This document shows, piece by piece, positions 16,647 through 26,246 of a stretch of 64,000 bases of DNA. Under the pieces are notes generated by a model that searched no databases, was not told the origin of the DNA, and was given only the letters and a program-made list of their open reading frames with translations. Origin of the DNA: an uncultured Gemmatimonadota bacterium (lineage in GTDB: Bacteria; Gemmatimonadota; Gemmatimonadetes; Gemmatimonadales; Gemmatimonadaceae); assembly GCA_902826615.1 (NCBI GenBank), contig CADEFN010000004.1, forward strand, positions 1 through 64,000, given 5' to 3'. The position numbers were made by a program, and so were the translations under genes. The stretch's first letter is position 1, and each line of letters opens with the position of its first letter.

Positions 16647-17909
16647 GTGAACACCTCTTCATGGCCGGACCACTCAAGACAGGCCGACTTCGACGCCGCG
16701 CTCAACGCGCTCGCGCAGGTGCATCATGTTGCTGGCGAGCCACCTCAGGTGACCCTGTTCGAGGTGGCGGGGATTGTCACCTCCGCACTGCGTGTCGAGC
16801 GGTTCAGCGTCTGGTGCGCGACCGAGGACCAGAGCGCCATTCGGCTCTACTTCCTCTACACGCGCGCAACAGGTGCGGTGGCGGACGGCATCATCCTCCG
16901 CAAAGAGGATTTCCCGACATATTTCGGTGAGCACGCGGCACGCACCATCGCCATCGACGATGTCACGACGGACGCCATAGCTGCTGAACTGTTCGAACCG
17001 TATTTGCAGCCGCTCGGCATTGGCGCCCTTCTCGATGCGCCGATTTACACCGAAGGAGCGCCCTCGGGCATGGTGTGCCACGAACATGTCGGTGGGCCGC
17101 GCGAGTGGACCGCCGAAGAGCGCCTGTTTGTCGGTGTGGTCGCCGACAACGTGAGTCGGCTGCTCGAAGAGTGCCTGCGTCAACGTGCGGAGCAGAACCT
17201 TCGGGTGTACCAGCGTGAGCTGCAGGTGCTGAACCGGGTCGAGGTTATGGGCCGAATGGCCGCGGGCATCGCGCACGACTTTCGCAACCTCCTGACCATT
17301 GTGTCGGCCAACGCTGAACTCCTTGGTGAAGAACAGCTCAGCATCGATCAGCGTACGTCACTGGAGAACATCCTCAGCGCGGTGACCCGTGGGCGCGATC
17401 TGGCACATGAGCTCATGCACTTTGGACGCGACGTGTCGGGCCGACCCTCCGTGCAGGCCCTTCGACCCTTTATGGACTCCCTGGTGCGTCTCGCAACGCC
17501 TGCCCTCAAGGGGTGCAGCGTCGAGGTCGTACAGGATCGGGAGGTGAGCCGTGTGCTCATCGATCGTCCCGAGCTGGAACGTGTGATGGTAAATCTGCTG
17601 AACAACGCGCGGGACGCGATGGGCGGCGAGGGCCTCATCAGGGTCGAAATCTCGCAGGCGCGCGGCGACCCGAAGGTGACTGGCCTCACCCGCGCCGTGT
17701 GTATCGCCGTGGTGGATTCGGGTGTGGGGATGGACGCCGATGCTCGGCTGCGCGTCTTTGAACCGTTCTACACCAGTAAACCCGATGGCACCGGACTCGG
17801 CCTCGCGGTTGCACGGCAGATCGTGTCACGCGCGGGCGGCACAATCGAGGTCGAGAGTGCACCAGGAGTCGGGACGACCATGCGCGTCATACTTCCGGTC
17901 ATCGAATAG
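16647..17909 (+). CDS. Soluble GAF-domain sensor histidine kinase
   Basis: 420 residues from a GTG at 16647, chosen because an AGGAC sequence precedes it and longer frames would run into the opposite-strand hydrolase. A GAF domain covers about residues 35-178, followed by HisKA with phospho-His210 in GIAHDFRNLL, and HATPase_c with NLLNNARDAM, DSGVGMD and GTGLGLAVA. There is no transmembrane segment, so it senses a cytoplasmic signal. The HDFRN box resembles NtrB-type and HWE-like kinases. No response regulator gene lies next to it, making it an orphan kinase in this window. Confidence 0.9.
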   Translation: MNTSSWPDHSRQADFDAALNALAQVHHVAGEPPQVTLFEVAGIVTSALRVERFSVWCATEDQSAIRLYFLYTRATGAVADGIILRKEDFPTYFGEHAARTIAIDDVTTDAIAAELFEPYLQPLGIGALLDAPIYTEGAPSGMVCHEHVGGPREWTAEERLFVGVVADNVSRLLEECLRQRAEQNLRVYQRELQVLNRVEVMGRMAAGIAHDFRNLLTIVSANAELLGEEQLSIDQRTSLENILSAVTRGRDLAHELMHFGRDVSGRPSVQALRPFMDSLVRLATPALKGCSVEVVQDREVSRVLIDRPELERVMVNLLNNARDAMGGEGLIRVEISQARGDPKVTGLTRAVCIAVVDSGVGMDADARLRVFEPFYTSKPDGTGLGLAVARQIVSRAGGTIEVESAPGVGTTMRVILPVIE

Positions 17910-17945
17910 TCAACCCACGCGGTCCATGCATTCGGTTCGCGTCGA

Positions 17946-20681
17946 CTACGGTCTCCTCAGGATTACCGCCGGGTCAACGTCTGCTGCTCGACTGGCCGGG
18001 AGCCAGCTTGCCAGGGCCGCAACGGTCATGACCGCGATGGCAACGACCGCGGTCACCACGGCGACACTCACGTCAGGCACTTCGGACGACGGCGACAACG
18101 CAACAACCTGACGCAAGCCGAAGAGACTGATTGGCAAGCCCACCAGCACGCCGATGAACGTCAAGCGGAGCCCGTCGGCCGCGAAGTGACCGACGATCTG
18201 CCCGGCACGGGCCCCAACCGCCATGCGCACGGCAATCTCTCCGGTTCGCTCGCCCACCGCGAAGGCTACGACCGCATATAGTCCAAGTGCGCAAAGCAGC
18301 AGCACCACCAGCCCTGCAGTCGAGAAGAGTCCGATGGCTCCCCACAGGATGGCACGCTCCTCGGCTTGCTGCGAGGCAAGGGTGCGGAGCTCCATGATGG
18401 CGGCACGCGGCGCCTTGTCTCGCACCACATCCCGGATCGTCGAGACGATGGCGTCTGCGCTCGAAGAGACGCGCAGCATGATCAGTCGGCTGACCGCCAT
18501 TGTGGAAAGTCGCGGATCGGGCGGCACCATCACCGTGAATGGGTTGCGCGAATGCCCCAGTGCCGCGACATCCTCCCGATAGACCCCAACAACCTCGAGC
18601 GCCAGGGGATCCTTCGTGCCAGCGCGCTCGACGCGGCGTCCAATCGGGCTCGCCTCACCCCAGAGGCGCCGCGCCATATCATCGCCAATCACCACCGGGA
18701 TCGCGTTCGCCATGACTCCCACCGAATCAGCTGCCACGAGATCGCGGCCGAGCACAACCGGTGTTCCGATGAGGTCCAGATATCCCGGGGTTGCCGAGCG
18801 TCCGATGAGGTAGAACGCGTCGCCTTTGCCCCATGATGAGGATCCCTCGCTGTCGGACAACGTGTATGCCTCGAGATTGACGGGGGCTCGCTCGGGAATG
18901 AAGGCGGCGTAAGAAATGTTCGGGACACCGCGCAGTGCCTGAAGAAGCACTTCGGTTTCCTGACGATCGCGTGACGCTGCTCCCGGGTCAGCGGGTGCGG
19001 CGTCATTGCTCATGCCGCGGGCATTACTCGACGTGAGTCGCAGCTGAATGATCTGCTCACCATTGGGATTGGCCGGGTTCTTCTGGTAGACATCAATCCC
19101 CATGTAGACCATGGCAACGACGCAGACCGCGAGTGGCTGCGTGAGTGCGATCTGCGCCACGACCAATCCGCGTTGCAAACGTGCGCGCCCACCGGCGATC
19201 GCCCGACTGGAGTCTCGCAGGGCACCGGCCACCGCGTTGCGCGTCGCGTGAAGTGCCGGCGACAGCCCGAACAGCAGTCCCACCGGAAGCGCAATCCCGA
19301 ACGCGAAGACGATCGCGGTGTGGTCAAGAACCAGCTCGAAGGAAAACGAACCGACGATGTGCAGCAGCACGCGCACGAGTCCCCATGTCACGCCAACCGC
19401 TCCGAGCGCGGCAATGATCGCGAGCGCCACACTCTCGGTGACGAGCTGCCGGATCACCCGCCCGCGATGAGCACCGAGTGACATCCGGATGGCGACCTCG
19501 CGACGACGCGCGAGCGCAAGTCCTGTTTGGAGTGCGCCGACGTTGGCGCATGTCACCAGCAAGGTGAGGAGTCCCAGAACGGAGAAGGCGATGGTGGCGA
19601 AGCGCGCATCGGCTTCGGCGCCGGGCTCGAGATTGTCCGCAAGGAGCCTCACCACCTCAACGGAAGGATCGCGCGACGCGATCTCAGCAGCGCTGTCCGG
19701 ATAAATGTTGCGGACTGACAGGCTGCGTGCTGCCACTGCTTTGGCGACAACCCCCGCGTCCTCCCGTGTCGTCCCCGGCCGAAGCCGTCCCACTGCAGAG
19801 AAGAGCGCGCTCTCGCGTGATACTCCCGGAAAGGCGCGGTCGTGGCTGGCAAGTGGCACCCACACCTGCATGTCGTCGCGCGCTTCCCATGCGGCACCGC
19901 GAAAGCGTGGTGCGGCAACACCGACAATCGTGAAGGCAACGTCGGCCAGCGTGATCGTGCGGCCAAGAATGCCGGGATCCTGCGCGAACGACCGCGTCCA
20001 GGCAGCGTGCGAGAGAACTGCGACTTGCGCCGCATCCCCTCTGACGAGCGAGCGACCGCGCAGTGCCTTTACACCAAGCACGTCGAAGTAATCGTCGGTG
20101 ACAAACGTTGCCGTGACTGTGAAGGCGGCGACATCTGGCGCTGCGGCAGTGACTGGTTGCGACGTCCATGCGGCGACCGACGAGAAGTGCCGCGTCAGGT
20201 CTGCGTACGCCTCCACCTCGCTGCGGGCAAAGGCACGCTCGCGCCGATTGCCGTCCTTCAGCTCGCTGCCGCGAATGCGCACCATGTCATCCAACGCTTC
20301 AACTCCGCTGGGTGGCCGATCGGTGACTGAGCGCAGTACGGTGAACAACACCACGTTGATCGCGATCCCGATCGAGAGGACGAGGACCATCGTCAACGTC
20401 GAGAGCGGATGTCGGAGAAAGTGGCGGAAGGCAAAACGCATATCGCCGAGGAGGGCGTCGAGGCCCTGAGCACCCCGCGCCATGCGCCCTTCTTCCTGGA
20501 GATCGGTCACACGCCCGAACTCGAGCATTGCCTGACGACGCGCAAGGTCCGGCGAGAGGCCTCGGGCGACGAGGCGTTCAGTCGATCGTGCAAGGTGCTC
20601 GGTCATCTCCGCCTGCATCTCACGCTCCAGGCGCCCGCGGAACATCGCGGAACGGAGCCAGAGCCGTGCGCGCGTGATCAT
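17946..20681 (-). CDS. ADOP-type ABC transporter permease (MacB/FtsX fold)
   Basis: 911 residues. The N-terminal ~70 residues (AEMTEHLARSTERLVARG...ARRQAMLEFG) are the extra domain of acidobacterial duplicated orphan permeases. A MacB periplasmic core and two FtsX-like blocks follow, with helix groups near residues 95-120, 360-470 and 785-900. About eight helices in total fit a duplicated FtsX permease. There is no ATPase gene beside it, as usual for this family. The ATG overlaps the stop of the PadR gene by 4 nt (20678-20681), so regulator and permease are coupled. The role is probably export of a lipophilic compound or envelope remodelling. Confidence 0.9.
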   Translation of the reverse strand: MITRARLWLRSAMFRGRLEREMQAEMTEHLARSTERLVARGLSPDLARRQAMLEFGRVTDLQEEGRMARGAQGLDALLGDMRFAFRHFLRHPLSTLTMVLVLSIGIAINVVLFTVLRSVTDRPPSGVEALDDMVRIRGSELKDGNRRERAFARSEVEAYADLTRHFSSVAAWTSQPVTAAAPDVAAFTVTATFVTDDYFDVLGVKALRGRSLVRGDAAQVAVLSHAAWTRSFAQDPGILGRTITLADVAFTIVGVAAPRFRGAAWEARDDMQVWVPLASHDRAFPGVSRESALFSAVGRLRPGTTREDAGVVAKAVAARSLSVRNIYPDSAAEIASRDPSVEVVRLLADNLEPGAEADARFATIAFSVLGLLTLLVTCANVGALQTGLALARRREVAIRMSLGAHRGRVIRQLVTESVALAIIAALGAVGVTWGLVRVLLHIVGSFSFELVLDHTAIVFAFGIALPVGLLFGLSPALHATRNAVAGALRDSSRAIAGGRARLQRGLVVAQIALTQPLAVCVVAMVYMGIDVYQKNPANPNGEQIIQLRLTSSNARGMSNDAAPADPGAASRDRQETEVLLQALRGVPNISYAAFIPERAPVNLEAYTLSDSEGSSSWGKGDAFYLIGRSATPGYLDLIGTPVVLGRDLVAADSVGVMANAIPVVIGDDMARRLWGEASPIGRRVERAGTKDPLALEVVGVYREDVAALGHSRNPFTVMVPPDPRLSTMAVSRLIMLRVSSSADAIVSTIRDVVRDKAPRAAIMELRTLASQQAEERAILWGAIGLFSTAGLVVLLLCALGLYAVVAFAVGERTGEIAVRMAVGARAGQIVGHFAADGLRLTFIGVLVGLPISLFGLRQVVALSPSSEVPDVSVAVVTAVVAIAVMTVAALASWLPASRAADVDPAVILRRP

Positions 20682-21007
20682 CGCGTGTCCGCGAGAATTG
20701 TCGCGAGGGCGCTCGAGAAGCGGGCCCAGCTCGCGCGCTGCTCGTTGAGCTGTTTGCGGCCAGCGGCAGTGAGCGCGTAGACCTTGGTCTTCCGGCCGTT
20801 CTCCGATTCACTCCACGCGGCTTTGAGCAGTCCGCGCTGTTCGAGCCGATAGAGCGCAGGATAGAGCGACCCCGCGTTGACGTTCAGCACGTCGCGGCTG
20901 ATTGCCTGGATCCGGAGCGTGAGGTCGTACCCGTTTGTCGGCTCGGCGCGGAGAAGCTGGAGGACGATGAGCTCGAGCGTGCCGGTGAGGAACGTGGGAT
21001 TGGTCAT
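20678..21007 (-). CDS. PadR-family transcriptional regulator
   Basis: 109 residues from the ATG at 21007 (MTNPTFLTGTLELIVLQLL), the canonical PadR N-terminus. The winged-helix core shows NGYDLTLRIQ and the NAGSLYPALYRLEQRGLL recognition segment, followed by the wing with NGRKTKVYALTAAGRKQL. Such repressors typically release DNA on binding phenolic or lipophilic ligands. It is translationally coupled to the ADOP permease. Strong dyads lie just upstream of its start (21023-21068), supporting autoregulation. Confidence 0.94.
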   Translation of the reverse strand: MTNPTFLTGTLELIVLQLLRAEPTNGYDLTLRIQAISRDVLNVNAGSLYPALYRLEQRGLLKAAWSESENGRKTKVYALTAAGRKQLNEQRASWARFSSALATILADTR

Positions 21008-21022
21008 CTGCGACGGGGACGT

Positions 21023-21039
21023 CACTAGTTTCTCTAGTG
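21023..21039. promoter_or_regulatory. Probable PadR operator, perfect dyad
   Basis: CACTAGTTTCTCTAGTG has perfect 6-bp arms (CACTAG/CTAGTG) about a 5-base centre, 15 bases upstream of the PadR start. CTAG tetramers are rare in this DNA, so two within 17 bases are notable. Confidence 0.6.
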
Positions 21040-21068
21040 GTAGGGGCAACGTCACGCCTCACCACTAG
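21034..21068. promoter_or_regulatory. Second interlocking dyad upstream of padR
   Basis: CTAGTGGT (21034-21041) and ACCACTAG (21061-21068) are perfect 8-base inverted copies separated by 19 bases. The left arm is shared with the 21023-21039 dyad. Two PadR dimers could bind cooperatively, covering the likely promoter between the arms. Confidence 0.5.
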
Positions 21069-21131
21069 ATTGTCAAGCGGAGCGCCCTCGTGCGACACCT
21101 GTCGAGTCCGACGACGAGGTCCCGCTGCACT

Positions 21132-22604
21132 TCACCGAATCCTCGTGCCCTCCACTCGACGGGTCCCCTGACGCCAGATGATCCCCGTTACGTCGGTTCC
21201 CTGCCGCTTCGTGGTCAACCCGACGTCGTCCGCAAACTCGAAGAAGTGTTCGGTGCGGCTTTCCGATAGCAGGGGCAGCAGCTGACGCCCCGAGGGCCCG
21301 GCAACCAGACGCCCCTCGAGTTGGGCAATCTCGATAATCCAATTCTCGCCAAGCCGATATCGACCGACCATGGCCTGGCGATCCTCGGACGAAAGCGCCA
21401 CGGAGGTACGAATGCTGGGTTTCATATCCTCCCATCCGTATTCGCGCGCGGCGGCGCGTGCGACTTCCATGAGCAGAACGTCACCGTGATCGGCATTCGT
21501 CATGAGCACGATGCCATCACCGCGATCGAGATATCCGATCATCAGGCTTCGAAAGCCGTCGTTCCATCCGGAGTGACTGAAGCGGAACGGGGGATTTCCC
21601 TTGAGCCCGACGCCGAGCCCGGTCTGGTCCTCCGGCGCGCCCTCCAGCGTCATCATGGCCGTGGCGAGCGATGCAGGCAGTATGGCGTTTGTCTCGTGTT
21701 TCGCCGCGCGCTGCAGTGCCATCACAATCTGCGCGTATTCACTCGGCGTGCTCCAGAGCGAGGCCGGCGCCTGCTCCGTGAGGACCTTCCATCCCCCGGG
21801 CACCTGCTTCCCGTCTCGCAGATATCCGCGTGCTCGCGTGTTGTCACCCGGCGCGTCGGCCGGCGTCGCGTACGTGGTCCGGGTCAGACCCAGGGGCGCG
21901 AATAGCTCGCGTTGGGCGATGCTCTCAAACGTTTGTCCTGTCGTCTCCTGCAGCAGCTGTTGCACAATGACGTATCCACCGCCCGAGTATTGGGACCGGC
22001 CACCAGGCGCTCGTTCCACCACCACCGGCGCCGAGTTCGCCGGCGCCTCGCCACGCAGCACCTGCACGAGGCTCGGAAGCGCCGCGCCCTGCCCGTAGCC
22101 GTCAAAACCGCTGACACTCGTGCCGGCCCGGTGGCTGAGCAGCAGGCGCAGGGTGACCGGCTGCTTTCGGGTCAGAGAGTCCTCGGCCACCCGCCAGGTG
22201 CGCAACCAGCGGTTCACATCATCGTCGAGGGTTACCACCCCTTGTGCCACCAGGCGCAGCGCCACGGTGGCTGCGACCGGTTTGCTGAGCGATCCGGCCT
22301 GAAACGGAGTTGTCGGGAGAACCGGGAGTTTCTGGTCGCGATCACGCCAGCCATAACCGCGCGCCCAGGCCAGCGTGCCGTCGCGGATGACCGCGACGCT
22401 CAGGCCCGCCACTCCATGGTGCTGCATCCGTTCGCGCAAACTCCAGCCCGAATCGGGCGTACCCGCGAGCGTAACCGCTGGCCAGAGGCGCCGCTCGATT
22501 CGGTCGGCGGCGCTGCCTGTCTGTTGAGCCGGGAGCGCGACCAGGGGCAAGGTGGCCGCGATGGCCAGACCTCGGATTGGGCGGTTGAGGCGGGAGGGCG
22601 CCAT
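21132..22604 (-). CDS. Exported serine hydrolase (class C beta-lactamase fold)
   Basis: 490 residues with a signal peptide (RGLAIAATLPLVALPAQQ). The beta-lactamase/DD-peptidase motif S-x-x-K is at 105-108 (SLSK). The second motif reads Y-S-G in QYSGGGYVIVQQLL, and HSGWNDGF stands where the K-T-G-like third motif is expected. The C-terminal ~90 residues (MVGRYRLGENWIIEIAQLEGRLVAGPSG...) form the small beta domain commonly attached to these enzymes. Members include esterases, D-aminopeptidases and penicillin-binding proteins, so resistance should not be assumed. Monocistronic, with a gap of about 75 bases on each side. Confidence 0.9.
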   Translation of the reverse strand: MAPSRLNRPIRGLAIAATLPLVALPAQQTGSAADRIERRLWPAVTLAGTPDSGWSLRERMQHHGVAGLSVAVIRDGTLAWARGYGWRDRDQKLPVLPTTPFQAGSLSKPVAATVALRLVAQGVVTLDDDVNRWLRTWRVAEDSLTRKQPVTLRLLLSHRAGTSVSGFDGYGQGAALPSLVQVLRGEAPANSAPVVVERAPGGRSQYSGGGYVIVQQLLQETTGQTFESIAQRELFAPLGLTRTTYATPADAPGDNTRARGYLRDGKQVPGGWKVLTEQAPASLWSTPSEYAQIVMALQRAAKHETNAILPASLATAMMTLEGAPEDQTGLGVGLKGNPPFRFSHSGWNDGFRSLMIGYLDRGDGIVLMTNADHGDVLLMEVARAAAREYGWEDMKPSIRTSVALSSEDRQAMVGRYRLGENWIIEIAQLEGRLVAGPSGRQLLPLLSESRTEHFFEFADDVGLTTKRQGTDVTGIIWRQGTRRVEGTRIR

Positions 22605-22682
22605 GCCAGTTGGATGTCGGTGGGAGGTTCGGTGTTTAACTGCCCTCCCTCCCTACGCCCCCTTTCCCCCCCGCCCACCGAG

Positions 22683-23117
22683 CTAACGAGACGTGGTCTC
22701 TGACTTGCGCTTGAGATCCTGCGCAAACCGGTCGAACGACTCATCGAAGGACGGGATCATCCGCGCGAAGAGCGGGAAGAGAGGCCCACCGATCCGCTCG
22801 TGCATGATGAACGTGGTCTTTGCCCCAATCGGCTTCAGCTCATAGGTGCGGCGCCCCATCGGGTCACCCCAGACCAGGCGGGTCGGTGGCTGAAATTCCT
22901 TGACGGTCAGCTGAAATCGACGTTTCGGATCGAGGGACGACCGCAGCACCAGGCGACCACCCTGCACGATGCTGCCTTCTATGGAAAGCACTGTCGACGT
23001 CCACTCGGGATAGGCGGCGCCGTTGGTCAGGATGGACCAGATATGTTCGGCGCTGGCGGCGATATCGATGCGGACTTCTGTCTCTCTCGAGAAGAAACTG
23101 CGTTTGGTAGTGGCCAT
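22683..23117 (-). CDS. SRPBCC-family protein
   Basis: 144 residues with the START/SRPBCC pattern: EVRIDIAASAEHIWSILTN, then YPEWTSTVLSIEG, FQLTVKEFQPPTRLVWGD and the long C-terminal helix SFDESFDRFAQDLKRKSE. Such proteins bind hydrophobic ligands or act as polyketide-cyclase-like or AHSA1-like domains. It sits 15 bases downstream of the AraC-type regulator gene on the same strand and is probably cotranscribed with it. No catalytic residue can be assigned. Confidence 0.85.
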   Translation of the reverse strand: MATTKRSFFSRETEVRIDIAASAEHIWSILTNGAAYPEWTSTVLSIEGSIVQGGRLVLRSSLDPKRRFQLTVKEFQPPTRLVWGDPMGRRTYELKPIGAKTTFIMHERIGGPLFPLFARMIPSFDESFDRFAQDLKRKSETTSR

Positions 23118-23132
23118 CCGCGCAGGATAGGC

Positions 23133-23948
23133 TCAAGGCGTCGTGGCGTCTTGAATAAACTGGACAAGGTTCGGGCTGAAGTCCGTGGGCGCGGTCGCGG
23201 GGAAGTACCCCACTTGGGCGGTAGGCACCCCACCCGCGAATCGACGATGTTCGCGCACGAAGTGGGCCTGGTCCGAGTACCCACACTCGAGGGCCACCTG
23301 CCCCAGTGTCACTCCCGGGTGCTGCATCAGGCGTCGGAGCGCGCGCTGGAATCGGAGGACCCGAATGTAGGTCTTGGGTGTGATGCCCAGGTGCGCGCGA
23401 AAGAGCCGATCAACGCGACGGATAGCGACGCCGAGCTGGTCGACGCGCACAGCCCCATCTTCGAGCTTCGTCATGCTCTCGAAAAAGGTCTCAATGGGTG
23501 GAGTGATACGGAGTCGCGTGAGGAAATAGGTGTCGAGCAGCCGCGCCTGATCATTGACTTCCCGGTCTCGCAGGCTGTGCTCCAACTCTTCAGAGAATGC
23601 CTCATCGAGGGGCACGATTCGATCCGTCCACTCGTGCAACGACTGGCGCACAAAGGGCGCGAGCCCACCGGCTCGGAATCGCACGCCTGCGAGCACGACA
23701 TGACCTTGCTGCGTAATCTCGATGGGCTGGAGCCGCTGCGCATCGAGATTGGAGTGGCCGATGCTCTCGGTGCCACCCCCCAGCACAGTGCGACGATAGG
23801 GAACGCCGAAGTTGAGGATGAGATCCGCGCGAGCGTCCACAAACACTTTGACGGTGAGGTCGAATGGCGTCGCGGCATCGCTGCGGACAAACCAGTAGTG
23901 TTCGATGTAGCGCGTGAGCGCTGCGTCGGGTGAGCGGAGCTGATACAC
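23133..23948 (-). CDS. AraC-family transcriptional regulator
   Basis: 271 residues from a GTG start. The N-terminal half (YIEHYWFVRSD...VDARADLILNFG) has the layout of the DUF6597 sensor domain often found in AraC regulators. The C-terminal double helix-turn-helix includes VDQLGVAIRRVDRLFRAHLGITPK and VALECGYSDQAHFVREHRRFAG, the second being the characteristic AraC recognition helix. It likely controls the SRPBCC gene directly downstream. The effector is unknown. Confidence 0.92.
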   Translation of the reverse strand: MYQLRSPDAALTRYIEHYWFVRSDAATPFDLTVKVFVDARADLILNFGVPYRRTVLGGGTESIGHSNLDAQRLQPIEITQQGHVVLAGVRFRAGGLAPFVRQSLHEWTDRIVPLDEAFSEELEHSLRDREVNDQARLLDTYFLTRLRITPPIETFFESMTKLEDGAVRVDQLGVAIRRVDRLFRAHLGITPKTYIRVLRFQRALRRLMQHPGVTLGQVALECGYSDQAHFVREHRRFAGGVPTAQVGYFPATAPTDFSPNLVQFIQDATTP

Positions 23949-24014
23949 GCTGGCGCTTGGGAGAGAGGGAGGTTTCTTGTGGCGCGCGTTTCGTCGGGGA
24001 AGCGCTGCCGAGCG

Positions 24015-26141
24015 TTACTTCGGCAGGACCACGCGCTCCTTGACGTTGGCCTCCACCTCTGCCCGGCTGCGCCACACCTCTCGCATTTCCTCCCTGGAGA
24101 ACAGCTCCAGCTGATCCCCACGATGTGGTGACCCCGGCTGTGTGGCATTGCCATACGCGGTGAGCACCTTCGCCCGAATCGGCTTGGAGAACTCCACGAC
24201 CTGGTAGTAGGTGTCACCGGCCATGATGCGCCGCTTGCCATCCTCGTCAGGCGCGTAATAGGCGACGCGGAAGATCCCGAGCGGATCCCCTCCCCCACCG
24301 TTCCCCGGAAGGTCCTTGCCTGCGTAACGCAGGCGGTGCACGTCACCCCACGGCACGTCCAGCGCGCCGAACGCCTTGCGGGTGGCGCGCGCCGCTTGAC
24401 CCAGCGCCCGCACCGCAGCTTTGGGGTCGGCAAGACCCGACGGCGTGGTGACGGCCGAATCGAGACGCCACGGGCGAGCAAACGGGGAGGCCTTGGCGCC
24501 TTCCAGCCATGCAGTGACAAACTCGCCAAAGAGCACGCCTCCGCGGCTCTTCGCCGTGGCCTGGCGATCCCACTGCTCCAGCACCTCGGCCGCCGCCTTG
24601 GCGTCGGCATCACCAGTGGCGCGGGCGGCGGTCACCAGCTCAGGCAGGATGCGGTCGGCCAGCGCCATTCGCGACGAGTGTTTGTACTGCACCAATTCGT
24701 CGAACGTCACGCTCGAGTCCGAGAGCTGCATGAGGGCCGACCGTTGCGGGCGGAAGCTCATGGTCTGCGGGGCGACATACGACGCAAACGAATCGGGGGA
24801 GAACACCACCGGCCAGGTGGAGGTCCATGGTGGGTCGTTGGCGTTCTGCAACCAGCCAGTAGCTGGATCCATCACATGCGGCAGCTGATCGTAGGTCAGG
24901 TACTCATTCCAGACCAGCGCCGAGCTGTCGCCGGCGATGGGGCGTGCCCAGCGCGCGAAATCACCACCGGTGCGCTTGGGCGTCTTGCCGCCAAAGAAGT
25001 AGTAGATGTGCCCATCGGCGCTGGCGGCCATGATATTGAAGAATGGCACGTGCAGCTGACGGACCGTGCCCTCGAACTCGGCCATGGATTTCGCGCCACC
25101 CATGGCCCACCACTGTGTCACCGCGTTTGGGTCATCGAGGCCGGCAACACGCACCGCGTACATCCCCGTGCTGTCGTTGCGGAAGACCGGACCGTGCACG
25201 GTTTCGTTCACATTGAGGGTGTCGACGCGCGTGCCGCTGGCCGTTTTCACCGTCATGAGTTCGGTGCGTGTCGTGAACGCACGCTCGGCGCCATCCAGGC
25301 GGTAGCCGGCACCCATGGGGACGATCTTGTACACGTCGGCCCCATCCTGTGTATTCACCGTGTGCGACCAGGCCACATGATCGTTGAAGCCGATGGCCGG
25401 TGTCGGCATGCCTACCAGCGTGGTGCCGTAGAAATTGCGCGACGGCGTGTTGACGTGTGCTTCGAAAAACAGGTAGAGGTCCGCCCAGAGCAGATGCGGG
25501 TTACCTACTAACATTGCGTTGCCGCTCGTCGAGCGGGCGGGCGAAATGGCCCACATATTGGAACCGGGCCGGATGTCGTTGGCGAGCGTAGGTGGGAGCG
25601 CCGCCTGACCAAAGAGCATAAAGAGGAAGTTGATGATCTTCTGCCCATGCGCGACAGCATCCTGGGGTGTGACAGGGAGGACCACCTCGACCGAATCGGC
25701 GATGGCTTCGCGATGTTTGGTGGCGTAGTCGTTGGCCCCGGCAGCGAAGGCCTCGAGATTGGCGCGCATCTCAGGCGACAGTGCACCGAACCACTCAGAC
25801 GCGCGTCCGGGAATGCCCATGGTCCGCACAAAACGATCCGAAGGCAGGTTCCCTTCTCCCCAGTACTCAGCAGCGCGCCCACGCGCCTGCGCATAGAGCT
25901 TGAGGATCAAGTCACCATGCGCCTGCATCTGCGCATACCCGAAGGCGCGGAAGGCCTCCGCGTCGTCAGGCGCGTAGATGTGCGGGACTCCCCATGAGTC
26001 CCAGAGGATTTCGGTGGATGATGAGGCGGTGGTGACGTCGCCGCCGCCGCGGTCACAGGCCGTGGCGAGGGCGACAAGGGCCAGTGCGGCCAGCCGGGCG
26101 AATCGGCGAGTCGCGGTGGTGGAGCGGGAGTACGATTTCAT
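24015..26141 (-). CDS. Penicillin acylase-family lipoprotein (Ntn hydrolase)
   Basis: 708 residues from the ATG at 26141, which opens a lipoprotein signal (ALALVALATAC; Cys about 29). Features of the penicillin acylase family: DSWGVPHIYAPDDAEAFRAFGYAQMQ (alpha chain), then PGSNMWAISPARS where the Ser in GSNMW is the expected autocatalytic cleavage nucleophile, GNPHLLW, and FNDHVAWSHTVN. The enzyme would be cleaved into alpha and beta chains. Homologues act on beta-lactams, acyl-homoserine lactones or other amides, so quorum quenching or amide scavenging at the outer membrane are both plausible. Confidence 0.92.
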   Translation of the reverse strand: MKSYSRSTTATRRFARLAALALVALATACDRGGGDVTTASSSTEILWDSWGVPHIYAPDDAEAFRAFGYAQMQAHGDLILKLYAQARGRAAEYWGEGNLPSDRFVRTMGIPGRASEWFGALSPEMRANLEAFAAGANDYATKHREAIADSVEVVLPVTPQDAVAHGQKIINFLFMLFGQAALPPTLANDIRPGSNMWAISPARSTSGNAMLVGNPHLLWADLYLFFEAHVNTPSRNFYGTTLVGMPTPAIGFNDHVAWSHTVNTQDGADVYKIVPMGAGYRLDGAERAFTTRTELMTVKTASGTRVDTLNVNETVHGPVFRNDSTGMYAVRVAGLDDPNAVTQWWAMGGAKSMAEFEGTVRQLHVPFFNIMAASADGHIYYFFGGKTPKRTGGDFARWARPIAGDSSALVWNEYLTYDQLPHVMDPATGWLQNANDPPWTSTWPVVFSPDSFASYVAPQTMSFRPQRSALMQLSDSSVTFDELVQYKHSSRMALADRILPELVTAARATGDADAKAAAEVLEQWDRQATAKSRGGVLFGEFVTAWLEGAKASPFARPWRLDSAVTTPSGLADPKAAVRALGQAARATRKAFGALDVPWGDVHRLRYAGKDLPGNGGGGDPLGIFRVAYYAPDEDGKRRIMAGDTYYQVVEFSKPIRAKVLTAYGNATQPGSPHRGDQLELFSREEMREVWRSRAEVEANVKERVVLPK

Positions 26142-26246
26142 GTGGGGAGAGGGGCGTGGAATCGGCCCCAGACTTACGCCCATTTCCCGCACCTCGGAAG
26201 GCCCAGAATCGCGAGCCGACCCCGCCCACCGGGCCCCGCGGCTGGT

